Assembly: GCF_000820125.1 (NCBI RefSeq)
Contig: NZ_CDBY01000044.1
Span: 1 to 64,000, forward strand
Reading direction: 5' to 3'
Source: Aeromonas simiae
GTDB taxonomy: Bacteria; Pseudomonadota; Gammaproteobacteria; Enterobacterales; Aeromonadaceae
DNA length: 64,000 nt
Within the stretch, counting starts at the first letter, position 1. Each line of letters opens with the position of its first letter. The translations under genes were made by a program, and so were the position numbers. Below the pieces are notes generated by a model, which did not search any database, was not told the DNA's origin, and was given only the letters and a program-made list of their open reading frames with translations. Of the stretch, positions 53,967 through 63,928 are shown one piece after another.

Positions 53967-54188
53967 CCATTCGCACTCTTGTCACAATTGCGCCTCAGCA
54001 TACCAGCCTGGGGGGGGCGACTCACCTGTTGCCGTCTCCAAGTTGTGCGCGAGCACACTTTAGGGTTTACTCTGCTCGTCACGGCGTCACCGTTTAGCGC
54101 GGCCACGCCCCTCAAACAGCCTGAGTTCAGCTTGCACGATTAGACTGCGAGCCCCAGGCTACTCTTCCCGCAGTGGAGACAAGATCAC

Positions 54189-55196
54189 ATGACCAAATAT
54201 TCTCTGGTCGCATTGGCCATTCTCGGCGCCCAGGCAGCCCAGGCCGATGTCCTGACCATCCCCAATGAATCCGGTTTCTCCGGCTTTGTCATGGCAGGCG
54301 TCACAGCCCAGGAGTACCAGTCCAACTTCTTCAAAGGCGACAAGGGCGAAGCCAAGATTGACTCGGTCTTCCAGTCCCCCTCCCATGAAAGCTCGGTGCA
54401 GCCGCTGCTCGGCGCGGATCTGCGTTACACCTTCGCCGATACCCGCACCCAGCTGTTTCTCGGCAACCTGATCCAGGACGCGGTGCGCTATGACCTCGCC
54501 CAGCAGTTTGGCGTGCGCCAGCAGGTGGGCACCTATGGCATCCTCTCTGCCGGTTATGTCTTCTCCGCCATGCCCGCCAAGACCTGGGCCGACCCCTATC
54601 AGGTCGGTCGTAATCGCAGCAAGACCGACTATAAGACCCAAGGCGCCCGTTTCGCCTGGGATGACATCGGCGGCAGCCACGTCAACTTGGCTTATACCTG
54701 GCGCACCAGCAAGGTCGACAGCGAGCGCAGCGGCGAGCAGCTGATCAGCCTGGGTCAGCTGACCCGTGACGAGGCCAACTTGCTGGATCGCAACGGCAAC
54801 CTGCACCGGGTCGAACTCTCCTATGACTGGCGTCTGCAACAGGATCAGACCCTGACCCCGGCCATCATCTACAAGCGCGCCGATCTCGACGGCAAGGCCG
54901 AAAGCAGCGACACCACCCATCTGCAACTGACCTATGCCAAGACCGGCCCACAGTGGAGCCTGGTCGGCAACGTCTTTGGCGGCAAGCGCAGCTATGACGA
55001 GGCCAACCCCATCTATGGCAAGAAGGCCAATGCAGACGAGTGGGGCCTCAACGGCACCTTCTTCTGGCACCAGCTGTTTGGTGTCGACAAGCTGAGCGGC
55101 GTGCTGAGCGCCGGCTGGGCCGAATCCAACTCGGATATCAATTTCTACGACACCGAGATGAGCACCTTCAGTGCCGGCCTGATGTACAGCCTGTAA
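54189..55196 (+). CDS. DUF2860 outer-membrane protein
   Basis: 335 residues: a signal peptide (A-Q-A-A-Q-A-D) and repeated amphipathic strands ending in aromatic residues, closing F-S-A-G-L-M-Y-S-L. DUF2860 is a Vibrio/Aeromonas family of unknown function, and the sequence is consistent with an outer-membrane barrel. It is flanked by arcB upstream (divergent) and a terminator downstream. Confidence 0.85.
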   Translation: MTKYSLVALAILGAQAAQADVLTIPNESGFSGFVMAGVTAQEYQSNFFKGDKGEAKIDSVFQSPSHESSVQPLLGADLRYTFADTRTQLFLGNLIQDAVRYDLAQQFGVRQQVGTYGILSAGYVFSAMPAKTWADPYQVGRNRSKTDYKTQGARFAWDDIGGSHVNLAYTWRTSKVDSERSGEQLISLGQLTRDEANLLDRNGNLHRVELSYDWRLQQDQTLTPAIIYKRADLDGKAESSDTTHLQLTYAKTGPQWSLVGNVFGGKRSYDEANPIYGKKANADEWGLNGTFFWHQLFGVDKLSGVLSAGWAESNSDINFYDTEMSTFSAGLMYSL

Positions 55197-55207
55197 GGCC
55201 CATCACG

Positions 55208-55243
55208 AAAAAGAGGCTCCCCGCGGGGTGCCTCTTTTTTTTT
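55208..55243. terminator. Bidirectional terminator between DUF2860 and the oxidase gene
   Basis: AAAAAGAGGC and GCCTCTTTTTTTTT enclose a CCCCGCGGGG stem, with A/T runs on both sides. Confidence 0.85.
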
Positions 55244-56543
55244 ACAGCCAATCCTTGAGGCGATACCAGAGCATGCCTAGGGCCAGCAGGGGGGAGCGCA
55301 AGTGCCGCCCTCCCGGAAAGCGCCGATGTGGCACGCAAGCGAACAGCTCAAAGCCGCGACTCTGACCGTGGATCGCCTCGGCCACCAGCTTGGCCGCCAG
55401 ATGGGTGGCATTGAGCCCGTGCCCGGAGTAGGCCTGGGCGTAAAAGACGTTGGGGTGATCCGAAAGGCGCCCGATCTGGGGCAGGCGGTTGGCGCCGATC
55501 CCCAGCATGCCGCCCCAGGCAAACTCGATACCGCCCCCGGCCAGCTCGGGGAACACCCGCAGCAGCTTGGGCAGCATGAACGCCCTGATGTCCTTCGGAT
55601 CGCGCCCCGAATAGTTGCACGCCCCGCCAAACAGCAGGCGCCCATCGGCCGACAGGCGATAGTAGTCGAGCGCCACGTTCTGGTCACACACCGCCATGTT
55701 CTGTGGCAACAATCGCTCCCGCAGCCGCCTGGGCAGCACCTCGGTGGCGAGGAGGTAGGAGCCCGCCGGCAGCACCTGGGCCCCGAGCCTCGGATGCAGC
55801 TCGCCAAGATAGGCGTTGCAGCCGAGCACCAGGGTCTCGGCCTCGACCCGGCCATAACGGGTGGTGACTGCCACTTTCCGGCCATAGTCGATGCGAGTCA
55901 CCAGCGAGTGTTCGTGGATGCGAGCCCCCAGCGAAGCGGCGGCACGCGCCTCGCCAAGCGCCAGGTTGAGCGGATGCAGGTGGCCTGAGCCCATGTCGAC
56001 CAGACCGCCGATGTAGCGATCCGAGCCGACGATGCGGTGGATCTCGGCGCGCTCCACCTGACGCAGCGCGAAGGGGTAGCCGAGCGCCTCAAGGTGGCGC
56101 TGCTCCTGCTCAAACTCCACCAGATGGCGCCACTTGGTCGCCAGATCGCAGTAACCGAGCCGCAAGTCACAGTCGATACCAAAGCGGGCGATGCGATCCT
56201 TGACCAGCTGCACCGCCTCGATCCCCATCAGATCGAGCGCCCTAACCCCTTCCGCGCCGAGGTAGCGGGAAAACTGGCGGGTGTCGTGACCGATGCCGCG
56301 AATGAGCTGGCCCCCGTTGCGCCCGGATGCCCCCCAGCCGATGCGCCGCCCCTCCAGCAGCACCACGGAGTAACCGAGCTCGGCTAAGTTGATGGCCGTG
56401 TTGAGGCCGGTAAACCCACCGCCGACGACACACACGTCGGCGGTTAGCTCCCCTTCCAGCTCGGGCCAGGTGGCGTCATCGTTGCGAGTGGCGGCGTAAT
56501 AGGAGTGGGTATGCTCGAGGGAGCCTGGCGTCATCATCAGCAT
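55242..56543 (-). CDS. PuuB-like FAD-dependent amine oxidoreductase
   Basis: 433 residues. Dinucleotide-binding motif V-V-G-G-G-F-T-G-L near residue 38, G-W-G-A-S-G-R-N-G-G-Q near 70 and the closing Q-A-Y-S-G-H-G-L are typical of DAO-type enzymes such as gamma-glutamylputrescine oxidase. No puuA, puuC or puuD genes flank it, so the substrate is inferred only from similarity. The ATG at 56537 has a better AGGA spacing; the first ATG at 56543 is listed. Confidence 0.82.
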   Translation of the reverse strand: MLMMTPGSLEHTHSYYAATRNDDATWPELEGELTADVCVVGGGFTGLNTAINLAELGYSVVLLEGRRIGWGASGRNGGQLIRGIGHDTRQFSRYLGAEGVRALDLMGIEAVQLVKDRIARFGIDCDLRLGYCDLATKWRHLVEFEQEQRHLEALGYPFALRQVERAEIHRIVGSDRYIGGLVDMGSGHLHPLNLALGEARAAASLGARIHEHSLVTRIDYGRKVAVTTRYGRVEAETLVLGCNAYLGELHPRLGAQVLPAGSYLLATEVLPRRLRERLLPQNMAVCDQNVALDYYRLSADGRLLFGGACNYSGRDPKDIRAFMLPKLLRVFPELAGGGIEFAWGGMLGIGANRLPQIGRLSDHPNVFYAQAYSGHGLNATHLAAKLVAEAIHGQSRGFELFACVPHRRFPGGRHLRSPLLALGMLWYRLKDWL

Positions 56544-56617
56544 CCTGCCTATGAGTGGGTGCTTACCAAGCTAAACGAAAAGGGGGAGGCTGCCCACCTC
56601 TGTGGCCGTGATGGCCT

Positions 56618-56654
56618 TCAAACAAAAACAAAGGGCGCCCCGAAGGGCGCCCTG
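56618..56654 (-). terminator. Terminator of the epd-pgk-fbaA operon
   Basis: AGGGCGCCC-TTCG-GGGCGCCCT read leftwards, followed by TTGTTTTTGTTTG. Confidence 0.85.
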
Positions 56655-56673
56655 TTTCACTCGATGAGCTGGA

Positions 56674-57753
56674 TTACAGCACGTCGATGGCGTTCAGGTC
56701 GGAGAAAGCCCCTTCCAGACGCTTGATCATGGTCACTTGACCGGCACGCAGCCATACGCGCGGATCGTAGAACTTCTTGTTCGGCTTGTCGGCGCCTTCC
56801 GGGTTGCCCAGCTGGCCTTGCAGGTAGGCTTCGTTGGTCTTGTAGAAGTCCAGCACGCCTTCCCAGGTTGCCCACTGGGTGTCGGTGTCGATGTTCATCT
56901 TCACCACGCCGTAGGAGATGGATTCGCGGATCTCTTCCAGGGTAGAGCCGGAGCCACCGTGGAACACGAAGTCCAGGCTCTTGGCCGGGATACCGAACTT
57001 CTCGGAAACGAACTTCTGGGAAGCATCCAGGATGGACGGGGTCAGCTTGACGTTACCCGGCTTGTAAACACCGTGTACGTTGCCGAAGGAGGCAGCGATG
57101 GTGAAACGCGGGCTGATCTTGGACAGACGCTCGTAAGCGTAGGCCACGTCTTCCGGCTGGGTGTACAGGGCGGATTGATCCATGTGGCTGTTGTCCACAC
57201 CGTCTTCCTCGCCACCGGTGCAACCCAGTTCCAGCTCCAGAGTCATGCCCATCTTGGCCATGCGCTCGAGGTACTTGCAGCAGATGTCGATGTTCTCTTC
57301 CAGGGTCTCTTCGGAGAGATCCAGCATGTGGGAGGAGAACAGCGGCTTGCCGGTTTCGGCGAAGTGCTTCTCACCGGCGTCCAGCAGACCGTCGATCCAC
57401 GGCAGCAGCTTCTTGGCAGCGTGGTCGGTGTGCAGGATCACCGGAACACCGTAGGCTTCAGCCACGGCGTGAACGTGCTTAGCACCCGCGATGGCGCCCA
57501 GGACAGCAGCCTGTTGGCCTTCCAGCTTCAGACCCTTACCGGCGAAGAACACGGCGCCGCCGTTGGAGAACTGAACGATGACCGGAGCCTTCACCTTAGC
57601 GGCAGCTTCCAGTACGGCGTTGACGGAGTCGGTACCAACGCAGTTGACGGCCGGCAGGGCAAAGCCGTTTTCCTTGGCGACTGCGAATACCTTCTGTACG
57701 TCATCACCAGTCAGTACACCGGGTTTAACGAAGTCGAAAATCTTCTTAGACAT
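56674..57753 (-). CDS. fbaA: Fructose-bisphosphate aldolase, class II
   Basis: 359 residues. Zinc ligands and active site: H-T-D-H-A-A-K-K, E-L-E-L-G-C-T-G-G-E-E-D-G and V-F-H-G-G-S-G-S. It splits fructose 1,6-bisphosphate in glycolysis and condenses in gluconeogenesis. ATG 57753 starts at M-S-K-K-I-F-D-F; the longer frame to 57864 is spurious. Last gene of the operon. Confidence 0.98.
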   Translation of the reverse strand: MSKKIFDFVKPGVLTGDDVQKVFAVAKENGFALPAVNCVGTDSVNAVLEAAAKVKAPVIVQFSNGGAVFFAGKGLKLEGQQAAVLGAIAGAKHVHAVAEAYGVPVILHTDHAAKKLLPWIDGLLDAGEKHFAETGKPLFSSHMLDLSEETLEENIDICCKYLERMAKMGMTLELELGCTGGEEDGVDNSHMDQSALYTQPEDVAYAYERLSKISPRFTIAASFGNVHGVYKPGNVKLTPSILDASQKFVSEKFGIPAKSLDFVFHGGSGSTLEEIRESISYGVVKMNIDTDTQWATWEGVLDFYKTNEAYLQGQLGNPEGADKPNKKFYDPRVWLRAGQVTMIKRLEGAFSDLNAIDVL

Positions 57754-57783
57754 GTTTCTCGTCCTATTCTCGTATGCCGAAAA

Positions 57784-57856
57784 AAATGGGGGGTTCATCA
57801 TGAACCGGCAAGGCGGCCACATGATAAACGAAACGGGAGGCTTTTGCCCCCCGTTT
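57784..57856 (-). promoter_or_regulatory. Two hairpins between pgk and fbaA
   Basis: GGTTCAT-C-ATGAACC (57792-57806) and AAACGGGAGGC/GCCCCCCGTTT (57831-57856). The first is followed leftwards by CCCCATTTTTTT and looks like a weak terminator. They may set partial termination or RNA processing between the two glycolytic genes. Confidence 0.5.
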
Positions 57857-57867
57857 CGGGTCACGAA

Positions 57868-59031
57868 TTACGCTTTAGCACGCTCTTCCAGGATGGCAAC
57901 AGCCGGCAGCTTCTTGCCTTCTACGAACTCCAGGAAGGCGCCGCCGCCAGTGGAGATGTAGGAGACCTTGTCGGCGATGCCGAACTTGTCGATAGCAGCC
58001 AGGGTGTCACCACCGCCAGCGATGGAGAAGGCCGGGGATTCGGCGATCGCACGGGCGATCACTTCGGTACCCTTGGCGAACTGGTCGAACTCGAACACAC
58101 CGACCGGGCCGTTCCACAGGATGGTCTTGGCGTTCATGATGATGTCAGCCAGCGCCTTGGCAGAATCCGGGCCGATATCGAAGATCATGTCGTCGTCAGC
58201 CACGTCAGAAACCGACTTGGTGGTGGCCGGAGTGGACTCGGAGAACTCTTTACCAACCACGACGTCGGTGGTAGCCGGAATGGAGGTCTCGGCAGCCAGC
58301 TTCTTGGCGGTATCGAGCAGGTCGTGTTCGCACAGGGACTTACCGACGTTGTGACCGGCAGCAGCGATGAAGGTGTTGGCGATGCCACCACCGACCACCA
58401 GCTGGTCAGCAATCTTGGAGAGGGACTCCAGTACGGTCAGCTTGGTGGAAACCTTGGAACCACCAACGATGGCCACCATCGGGCGAGCCGGGTTGTCCAT
58501 GGCCTTGCCGAGGGCTTCCAGTTCACCAGCCAGCAGAGGACCGGCGCAGGCGATCGGAGCAAACTGGGCCACACCGTAGGTGGAACCTTCGGCGCGGTGA
58601 GCGGTACCGAATGCGTCCATTACAAACACGTCGCACAGCGCGGCGTACTTACGGGCCAGCTCTTCGGCGTTCTTCTTCTCGCCCTTGTTGAAGCGGCAGT
58701 TTTCCAGTACGACCAGCTCACCGGCGGCGACATCAACGCCATCCAGGTAATCCTTGGCCAGGGTCACCTTGCAGGACAGCGCGTCTTTCAGATAGTTAAC
58801 AACCGGAGCCAGGGAGAACTCTTCGTTGTACTCGCCTTCGGTCGGACGACCCAGGTGGGAGGTGATCATCAGCTTGGCGCCCTTTTCCAGAGCCAGCTTG
58901 ATGGTCGGCAGGGTGGCGACAATACGTGCATCGGAAGTGACCTTGCCGTCTTTTACCGGCACGTTCAGGTCAGCACGGATCAGAACGCGTTTGCCCGCCA
59001 GATCCAGGTCGGTCATCTTGATAACAGACAT
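57868..59031 (-). CDS. pgk: Phosphoglycerate kinase
   Basis: 387 residues. R-A-D-L-N-V-P, S-H-L-G-R-P and the C-terminal G-G-G-D-T motif identify it. It makes ATP from 1,3-bisphosphoglycerate. Positioned between epd and fbaA, as in E. coli and Vibrio. Confidence 0.98.
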   Translation of the reverse strand: MSVIKMTDLDLAGKRVLIRADLNVPVKDGKVTSDARIVATLPTIKLALEKGAKLMITSHLGRPTEGEYNEEFSLAPVVNYLKDALSCKVTLAKDYLDGVDVAAGELVVLENCRFNKGEKKNAEELARKYAALCDVFVMDAFGTAHRAEGSTYGVAQFAPIACAGPLLAGELEALGKAMDNPARPMVAIVGGSKVSTKLTVLESLSKIADQLVVGGGIANTFIAAAGHNVGKSLCEHDLLDTAKKLAAETSIPATTDVVVGKEFSESTPATTKSVSDVADDDMIFDIGPDSAKALADIIMNAKTILWNGPVGVFEFDQFAKGTEVIARAIAESPAFSIAGGGDTLAAIDKFGIADKVSYISTGGGAFLEFVEGKKLPAVAILEERAKA

Positions 59032-59092
59032 ATACAGTCCTCTATATTTTCCAGGTAATGTTCAAAACAGTAACCTTGCGCCCGGTGCAGGC

Positions 59093-60103
59093 TCAGCCTG
59101 CGGCCATCATGGCCCGGGTGGTATCCAGCATGCGGTTGGCGAAGCCCCATTCGTTATCACACCACATCAACATCTTGACGAGGTTGGCATCGCTCACCCG
59201 GGTCTGGGTACCGTCAATGATGCACGAGTGGGCATCATGATTGAAATCGACGGAGACCAGTGGCTCTTCGGTATAGTCCAGAATGCCCGCTAATGTACCT
59301 CTGGATGCCCGCTTGAGGGCTTGATTTACGTCAGAAACCGACACTTTTTTTCGTACCGTGATGCTCAAATCCATCGCGGTGACGTTGATGGTGGGCACCC
59401 TTACCGCGATCGCCTCGAACTTGCCCGCGAAGTGGGGCAGGATACGCTCCAACCCCTTGGCCAGCTTGGTATCCACCGGGATGATGGACTGGCTGGCAGC
59501 ACGGGTACGGCGCAGATCGCTGTGGTAGGCGTCGATCACCTGCTGGTCATGCATGGCCGAATGAATTGTCGTAATAGTACCACAATTTATCTCAAATTCT
59601 CGATGCAATGTTTCGATGACAGGCACCACGCAATTGGTGGTACAGGAGGCGTTCGAGACGATCCGTTCCCCTCCGGTCAGGGTGTGATGGTTGACCCCGT
59701 AGACCACGGTGGCATCCACGTCCGCATCGGCCGGATGGGAGAACAGCACCTTGCCCGCCCCTGCCGCCAGATGCTTTTCGGCATCGGCGCGCGAGCCGAA
59801 TACCCCGGTACAATCGAGCACCACATCCACCTTGAGGGCGCGCCAGGGCAGGTTCGCCGGATCTCGCTCGGCAAACAGGGAGATGAGATCCTCCCCCACC
59901 AGCATGCTGCTGCCCGCCAGTTGTACCGGATGGTGGAAGCGGCCGTGACTGGTGTCATAGCGGGTCAGGTGCACCATGGCCTCGGGGGCCGCCAGCTCGT
60001 TGATGGCGACAATCTTGATGTTCTTGTCGCGCCCGCTCTCGTAGAGCGCGCGCAGCACGTTGCGGCCAATGCGGCCATAGCCATTGATGGCGATGCGGAT
60101 CAT
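59093..60103 (-). CDS. epd: D-erythrose-4-phosphate dehydrogenase
   Basis: 336 residues. GAPDH fold: N-G-Y-G-R-I-G-R near the start and the catalytic Cys in N-A-S-C-T-T-N-C. The operon place before pgk and sequence details (L-H-R-E-F-E-I-N) favour Epd over GapA. It supplies 4-phosphoerythronate for pyridoxal phosphate synthesis. The ATG overlaps the ROK kinase stop (ATGA). Confidence 0.93.
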   Translation of the reverse strand: MIRIAINGYGRIGRNVLRALYESGRDKNIKIVAINELAAPEAMVHLTRYDTSHGRFHHPVQLAGSSMLVGEDLISLFAERDPANLPWRALKVDVVLDCTGVFGSRADAEKHLAAGAGKVLFSHPADADVDATVVYGVNHHTLTGGERIVSNASCTTNCVVPVIETLHREFEINCGTITTIHSAMHDQQVIDAYHSDLRRTRAASQSIIPVDTKLAKGLERILPHFAGKFEAIAVRVPTINVTAMDLSITVRKKVSVSDVNQALKRASRGTLAGILDYTEEPLVSVDFNHDAHSCIIDGTQTRVSDANLVKMLMWCDNEWGFANRMLDTTRAMMAAG

Positions 60104-61020
60104 CCGAGCAGGGCCTCCTTGAAAGTACCGCGGGCCAGCAGGGCGGCGCCGAACACACCGGCGCTGTCGCCCAGTGCGGGCCTGATGATGGGGGTAGTGA
60201 AACGGGGATTGAACAGGTAGGGAAGCACGCTCTCGCGGCCCGCCGTATAGAGGCTGTCGATATTGCCGACCCCACCGCCGATGACAATGACGTCAGGATC
60301 GAGGATGTTAACCACGTTAGCGATGGCCTGACCAAACAGCCGATGCAGGCGATCGAGGGTCTGGCGCGCCGTGTGATCGTGCGCTGCGGCGGCGGCAATC
60401 TGGGGCAGGCTGAGCCGGCGTTTGGTCTTGTCTCGGTACCAGGCCTCCAGCGCCGGGCCTGAGATGAAGGTCTCGACACAGCCGCGCTTGCCACAGTAGC
60501 ACTCGGGGCCATCGGGAGAGAGCACATTGTGGCCCCACTCCCCGGCGATGCCGTGGTGACCCGCCAGAACCCGGCCATCGACGACGATGCCTGACCCCAC
60601 CCCGGTGCCCATGATGATGCCAAACACCACCCGCGCCTCGGGGTAGCGCGCCCGCACCGCGCCGAGATGGGTCTCGGCCAGAGCGAAGCAGTTGGCATCG
60701 TTGGCGATGAGGACGGGAATGCCGAGGCGCGCCTCGAGATCCTCTTTGAGGGGGCGGCCGTTGAGTTCGGTGGTGTTGCAGTTTTTCATCACCCCGGTCT
60801 GTGGGTCGCGGGCGCCCGGCGTCCCCATGCCGAGCCGCTCGGGGCGACGGCCCAGCGCGATGGCGCAGCGCTCAACCAGCGCGATGATGGCATCGACAAT
60901 GCCCTGATAACCGGTGTCACGCGGTGTCAGCTGACGTTCACGCAGCACCACGGTGTCACCGTCCAGCACCACGCACTCCATCTTGGTGCCGCCCAGATCG
61001 ATCCCCCAATCCCAGCTCAT
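60100..61020 (-). CDS. ROK-family sugar kinase
   Basis: 306 residues: G-I-D-L-G-G-T-K at the N-terminus, catalytic Asp in A-N-D-A-N-C-F-A, and the zinc site G-H-x7-C-Y-C-G-K-R-G-C. It phosphorylates a hexose such as fructose, mannose or N-acetylglucosamine. Being first in the epd-pgk-fbaA transcript, it could feed sugar into this pathway. Confidence 0.92.
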   Translation of the reverse strand: MSWDWGIDLGGTKMECVVLDGDTVVLRERQLTPRDTGYQGIVDAIIALVERCAIALGRRPERLGMGTPGARDPQTGVMKNCNTTELNGRPLKEDLEARLGIPVLIANDANCFALAETHLGAVRARYPEARVVFGIIMGTGVGSGIVVDGRVLAGHHGIAGEWGHNVLSPDGPECYCGKRGCVETFISGPALEAWYRDKTKRRLSLPQIAAAAAHDHTARQTLDRLHRLFGQAIANVVNILDPDVIVIGGGVGNIDSLYTAGRESVLPYLFNPRFTTPIIRPALGDSAGVFGAALLARGTFKEALLG

Positions 61021-61075
61021 CCTGTCTCCTTGCTACGGCGGAGCGAAGAGCGGCAGTGTAGCACCCCTTGCCCCA

Positions 61076-61102
61076 AACAAAACAGGGCCCGAAGGCCCTG
61101 TC
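61076..61102 (-). terminator. Terminator of fkpA
   Basis: ACAGGGCC-TTCG-GGCCCTGT read leftwards, followed by TTTGTTTGG. Confidence 0.85.
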
Positions 61103-61128
61103 TTAATTAGGAAAACTCGCGCCAATGC

Positions 61129-61938
61129 TTACTTCTTGGCGGGTTCCTTGGCCTCTTCGGCGGCCGGCTTCTCGATAGAGAGCAGCTCGACGTCGAACAC
61201 CAGTACGGAGTTGGCCGGAATGGAGCCCGCACCGTGCTCACCGTAGGCCAGTTTGGACGGCAGGAAGAACTTGAACTTGGAGCCGACCGGCATCAGCTGC
61301 ACGCCTTCGGTCCAACCCGGGATCACCTGGTTGAGCGGGAAGGTGGCCGGCTCGCCACGATCGACGGAGCTGTCGAACTTGGTGCCGTCGAGCAGGGTAC
61401 CGGTGTAGTGAACCTTGACGATGTCAGTGGCCTTGGGCTTGGCGCCCTCGCCCATCTTCTCGACCTGGTATTGCAGGCCAGATTCGGTGCTCTTCACCCC
61501 TTCCTTCTTGGCGTTGTCGGCCAGGAAGGCTTCACCCTTCTTCAGGTTTTCGGCGGAGTCTTTCTCAGCCTTGGCCTTGGAGAGCTCATTGATCTTGGCG
61601 TCATAAGCCTGCAAGGACTTCTGGATATCCTCATCGCTCATGTCGGCCTTCTTGGTCAGGCCATCGGTCACGCCCTTGAGGATAACGTCGTTGCTCAGCT
61701 GGATCCCCAGCTCCTGCTGACGCTCCAGGGTGTTGGCGATGTAGCGCCCCATGGAGAGGCCGATGGCGTAGCCGGACTGCTCTTCAAAGCTCTTGGCTGC
61801 GCCCTTGGTGCCTTCTGCCGGCTTGGCGGCTTCGGTCTTGGTTTCGGCAGCGGCGGCCGGCTTCTCGTCCTTCTGGCATGCGGTCAGACCAACGGATACG
61901 GCTGCAGCCAGCAGGGACACCTTCAGAAATTTGTTCAT
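61129..61938 (-). CDS. fkpA: FKBP-type PPIase FkpA (lipoprotein form)
   Basis: 269 residues. A lipobox L-T-A-C follows the leader, so this form may be membrane-anchored, unlike E. coli FkpA. The N-terminal dimerisation helices run about 45-130 and the FKBP domain about 145-250 (V-K-V-H-Y-T-G-T-L-L-D-G-T-K-F-D-S-S). The tail is Glu/Ala/Lys-rich. GGAG eight bases before ATG 61938. Confidence 0.95.
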   Translation of the reverse strand: MNKFLKVSLLAAAVSVGLTACQKDEKPAAAAETKTEAAKPAEGTKGAAKSFEEQSGYAIGLSMGRYIANTLERQQELGIQLSNDVILKGVTDGLTKKADMSDEDIQKSLQAYDAKINELSKAKAEKDSAENLKKGEAFLADNAKKEGVKSTESGLQYQVEKMGEGAKPKATDIVKVHYTGTLLDGTKFDSSVDRGEPATFPLNQVIPGWTEGVQLMPVGSKFKFFLPSKLAYGEHGAGSIPANSVLVFDVELLSIEKPAAEEAKEPAKK

Positions 61939-62056
61939 CAGTTTCTCCAAAACGTAAAACCCGCTCTCGATTCCTTCTTGAAATGAGAGGTTTATGTTCA
62001 CAAACGCCTTATACTAACCCCCGAATTCGGGCGAACAAAAGCATGAGACAGGAAAA

Positions 62057-63031
62057 ATGCGAAAAAGTGCCCTTCCCTTTTTGCTACTGCTCCTGCTGTT
62101 ATCAGGATGCAGCGAAAATGGCTCGCCAGTTCTGCACTCCGTGCGTCTCTCCGAAGAGGGCACGCTCACCGCCGATATCACGGCAGATGCCTCCACGGCA
62201 CTGCTCTCCGGTGTGAGTCAGGGGGTGACGGTATGGGATTTGCAAAACAATCGCCAGCGCTATCGCTGGCAACTGGCGCAAAACGAGGATGAGTCCACAT
62301 TTGTCGGACGCTTTTCGCCATCCGGCGCACAAGCGGTCACCGCCACAGCGACCACCTTCGGCCTCTGGAGCCTGGCCAATGGCCGTTCCCTCGGCTTTTA
62401 CTCCCTGCCCGAGTCGCGCCTGCGCGACATCGCCGTCAGCGACGGCGCCCGCGCCGTGCTGATCGGCCGCGAGGATGGCAAGGCCGAGTTCGTCGATTTA
62501 CACAGCGGACGCCGGCTGCAATTTCTCGGCCACACCGAGCAAGTCAATTCGGTGGATCTCTCCGCCAATGGCCGCTATGCGCTGACCGGTGGCAACGACT
62601 ACAGCGCCTACCTGTGGGACACCCAAACCGGCCAGGTCATCCACCGCTTCAACCACGCTAGCCGGGTCACCATGGTGCGTCTCGATCCGTCCGGGCGTGC
62701 CGCCTTCACCGCCAGCAGCATGGGCCAGGCCATCCTCTGGGATCTGACCAGCGGCAAAGAGATAAGCCGCCTGCAAATGGAGCATCGCCAAGAGATCTAC
62801 AGCGCGGCGCGTTTTGCCAACCAAGGGCAGTGGCTGCTGACCGGCTCTCCCTCGCGCCAGGCGGCGCTGTGGCGGGTCAGCGATGGCGCACAGTTGCAGC
62901 AGTGGCGGGTAGCCCCCCGCCCCTCGGCGCGCCCCTCCAGCTCGGTGGTCTATGGCATCGCTTTGCGCGACAATAGCCGGGTTATCACGCTCAGCTCCAG
63001 CGGCTACGCCGAAACCTGGAGCATCAAGTAA
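62057..63031 (+). CDS. WD40-repeat lipoprotein
   Basis: 324 residues. A lipobox (L-S-G-C) then about seven beta-propeller blades, with recurring G-x-W/V-D patterns (T-V-W-D-L-Q, Y-L-W-D-T-Q, I-L-W-D-L-T). The propeller is probably a periplasmic scaffold; its partner is unknown. Divergent from fkpA and ten bases before slyX, with which it is likely cotranscribed. Confidence 0.88.
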   Translation: MRKSALPFLLLLLLLSGCSENGSPVLHSVRLSEEGTLTADITADASTALLSGVSQGVTVWDLQNNRQRYRWQLAQNEDESTFVGRFSPSGAQAVTATATTFGLWSLANGRSLGFYSLPESRLRDIAVSDGARAVLIGREDGKAEFVDLHSGRRLQFLGHTEQVNSVDLSANGRYALTGGNDYSAYLWDTQTGQVIHRFNHASRVTMVRLDPSGRAAFTASSMGQAILWDLTSGKEISRLQMEHRQEIYSAARFANQGQWLLTGSPSRQAALWRVSDGAQLQQWRVAPRPSARPSSSVVYGIALRDNSRVITLSSSGYAETWSIK

Positions 63032-63040
63032 AGGAAGGTT

Positions 63041-63259
63041 ATGGAAAAGCAGCAGTTGCTCGAACGCATCGAAACCCTGGAAACCCGTCTGGCCTATGCC
63101 GAATACACGGTGGAGCAGCTCAACGAGGAGGTGACGCTACAGGGGCGCGAACTGGACAAGGTTCGCCAGCAGATCCTGCTACTGGCCGATAAATTTAAGG
63201 CGATGCAACCGACCCAGGTCGCCAGCATGGCCGAAGAGACCCCGCCGCCCCACTACTGA
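63041..63259 (+). CDS. slyX: SlyX family protein
   Basis: 72 residues, a short coiled coil (E-R-I-E-T-L-E-T-R-L and V-E-Q-L-N-E-E-V). Usually found beside slyD, as here; function unknown. Ends P-P-P-H-Y. Confidence 0.95.
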   Translation: MEKQQLLERIETLETRLAYAEYTVEQLNEEVTLQGRELDKVRQQILLLADKFKAMQPTQVASMAEETPPPHY

Positions 63260-63268
63260 AACGGCCAC

Positions 63269-63297
63269 AAAAAAGCCCGCATGATGCGGGCTTTTTT
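63269..63297. terminator. Bidirectional terminator between slyX and slyD
   Basis: AAAAAAGCCCGCA-TGA-TGCGGGCTTTTTT, symmetric, serving both genes. Confidence 0.9.
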
Positions 63298-63313
63298 ATG
63301 CCATAAGCGGCAA

Positions 63314-63928
63314 TCAGTGGTGGTGGCCCTTGCCACCGCAACCGCCGCCGCCACAGCAACCACCGTTGCCGGCGTCGTCGTCGTGATGGTGATGACCACC
63401 GCCACAGCAGCCGCCGTGGTCATGATCGTGGTCGTGATCGTGGTCGTGATGACCACCACAGCCACCGGCACCGTGCACATGGCCATGGGCCAGCTCTTCG
63501 GCGGTCGCCGGACGCACGTCCTTGATCTCGACCTTGAAGCCCAGGGTCACCCCCGCCAGCGGATGGTTGCCATCCACCTTGACGGTGCTCTCGGTCACTT
63601 CCACCACGGTCACCGGACGGTGGCCGTCGTCAGTCTCGGCCACGAAGGTGTCACCTTCAGCCACTTCCATACCGTCAAACAGCTCACCGGGCACTTCCTG
63701 CACCAGCGCCTCGTCGTACTCGCCATAGGCCTGCTGCGGGGCCAGGGTCACCTCGAAGGCATCACCCACGGCGCGCCCTTCCAGTGCAGCCTCCAGACCG
63801 GAGACCAGATAACGGGTGCCGTGCATGTAGACCAGCGGCTCTTTGCCGACGGTGCTATCGATCACTTCACCGTGCTCGTCGGTGACGGTGTATTCCAGCG
63901 TAACCACGCTCAGGGGAGCAACTTTCAT
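63314..63928 (-). CDS. slyD: FKBP-type PPIase/metallochaperone SlyD
   Basis: 204 residues. FKBP domain (about 1-70 and 130-145) with the IF chaperone insert (70-130), then a metal-binding tail rich in His, Asp and Cys: D-H-D-H-D-H-D-H-D-H-G-G-C-C-G-G-G. It folds proteins and supplies nickel to hydrogenases and other enzymes. The tail DNA is a 12-base repeat (63424-63447). Upstream sequence to 64000 shows no gene. Confidence 0.97.
   Translation of the reverse strand: MKVAPLSVVTLEYTVTDEHGEVIDSTVGKEPLVYMHGTRYLVSGLEAALEGRAVGDAFEVTLAPQQAYGEYDEALVQEVPGELFDGMEVAEGDTFVAETDDGHRPVTVVEVTESTVKVDGNHPLAGVTLGFKVEIKDVRPATAEELAHGHVHGAGGCGGHHDHDHDHDHDHGGCCGGGHHHHDDDAGNGGCCGGGGCGGKGHHH
63424..63447. repeat. 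12-bp tandem repeat in the slyD His tail
   Basis: GATCGTGGTCGT occurs twice in direct order and codes on the minus strand for alternating Asp-His. Repeat number could vary between strains without a frameshift. Confidence 0.7.

Noticed and set aside
56737-59058. 773-codon plus-strand frame over fbaA and pgk
   Set aside because: Antisense shadow of two highly expressed, codon-biased genes.
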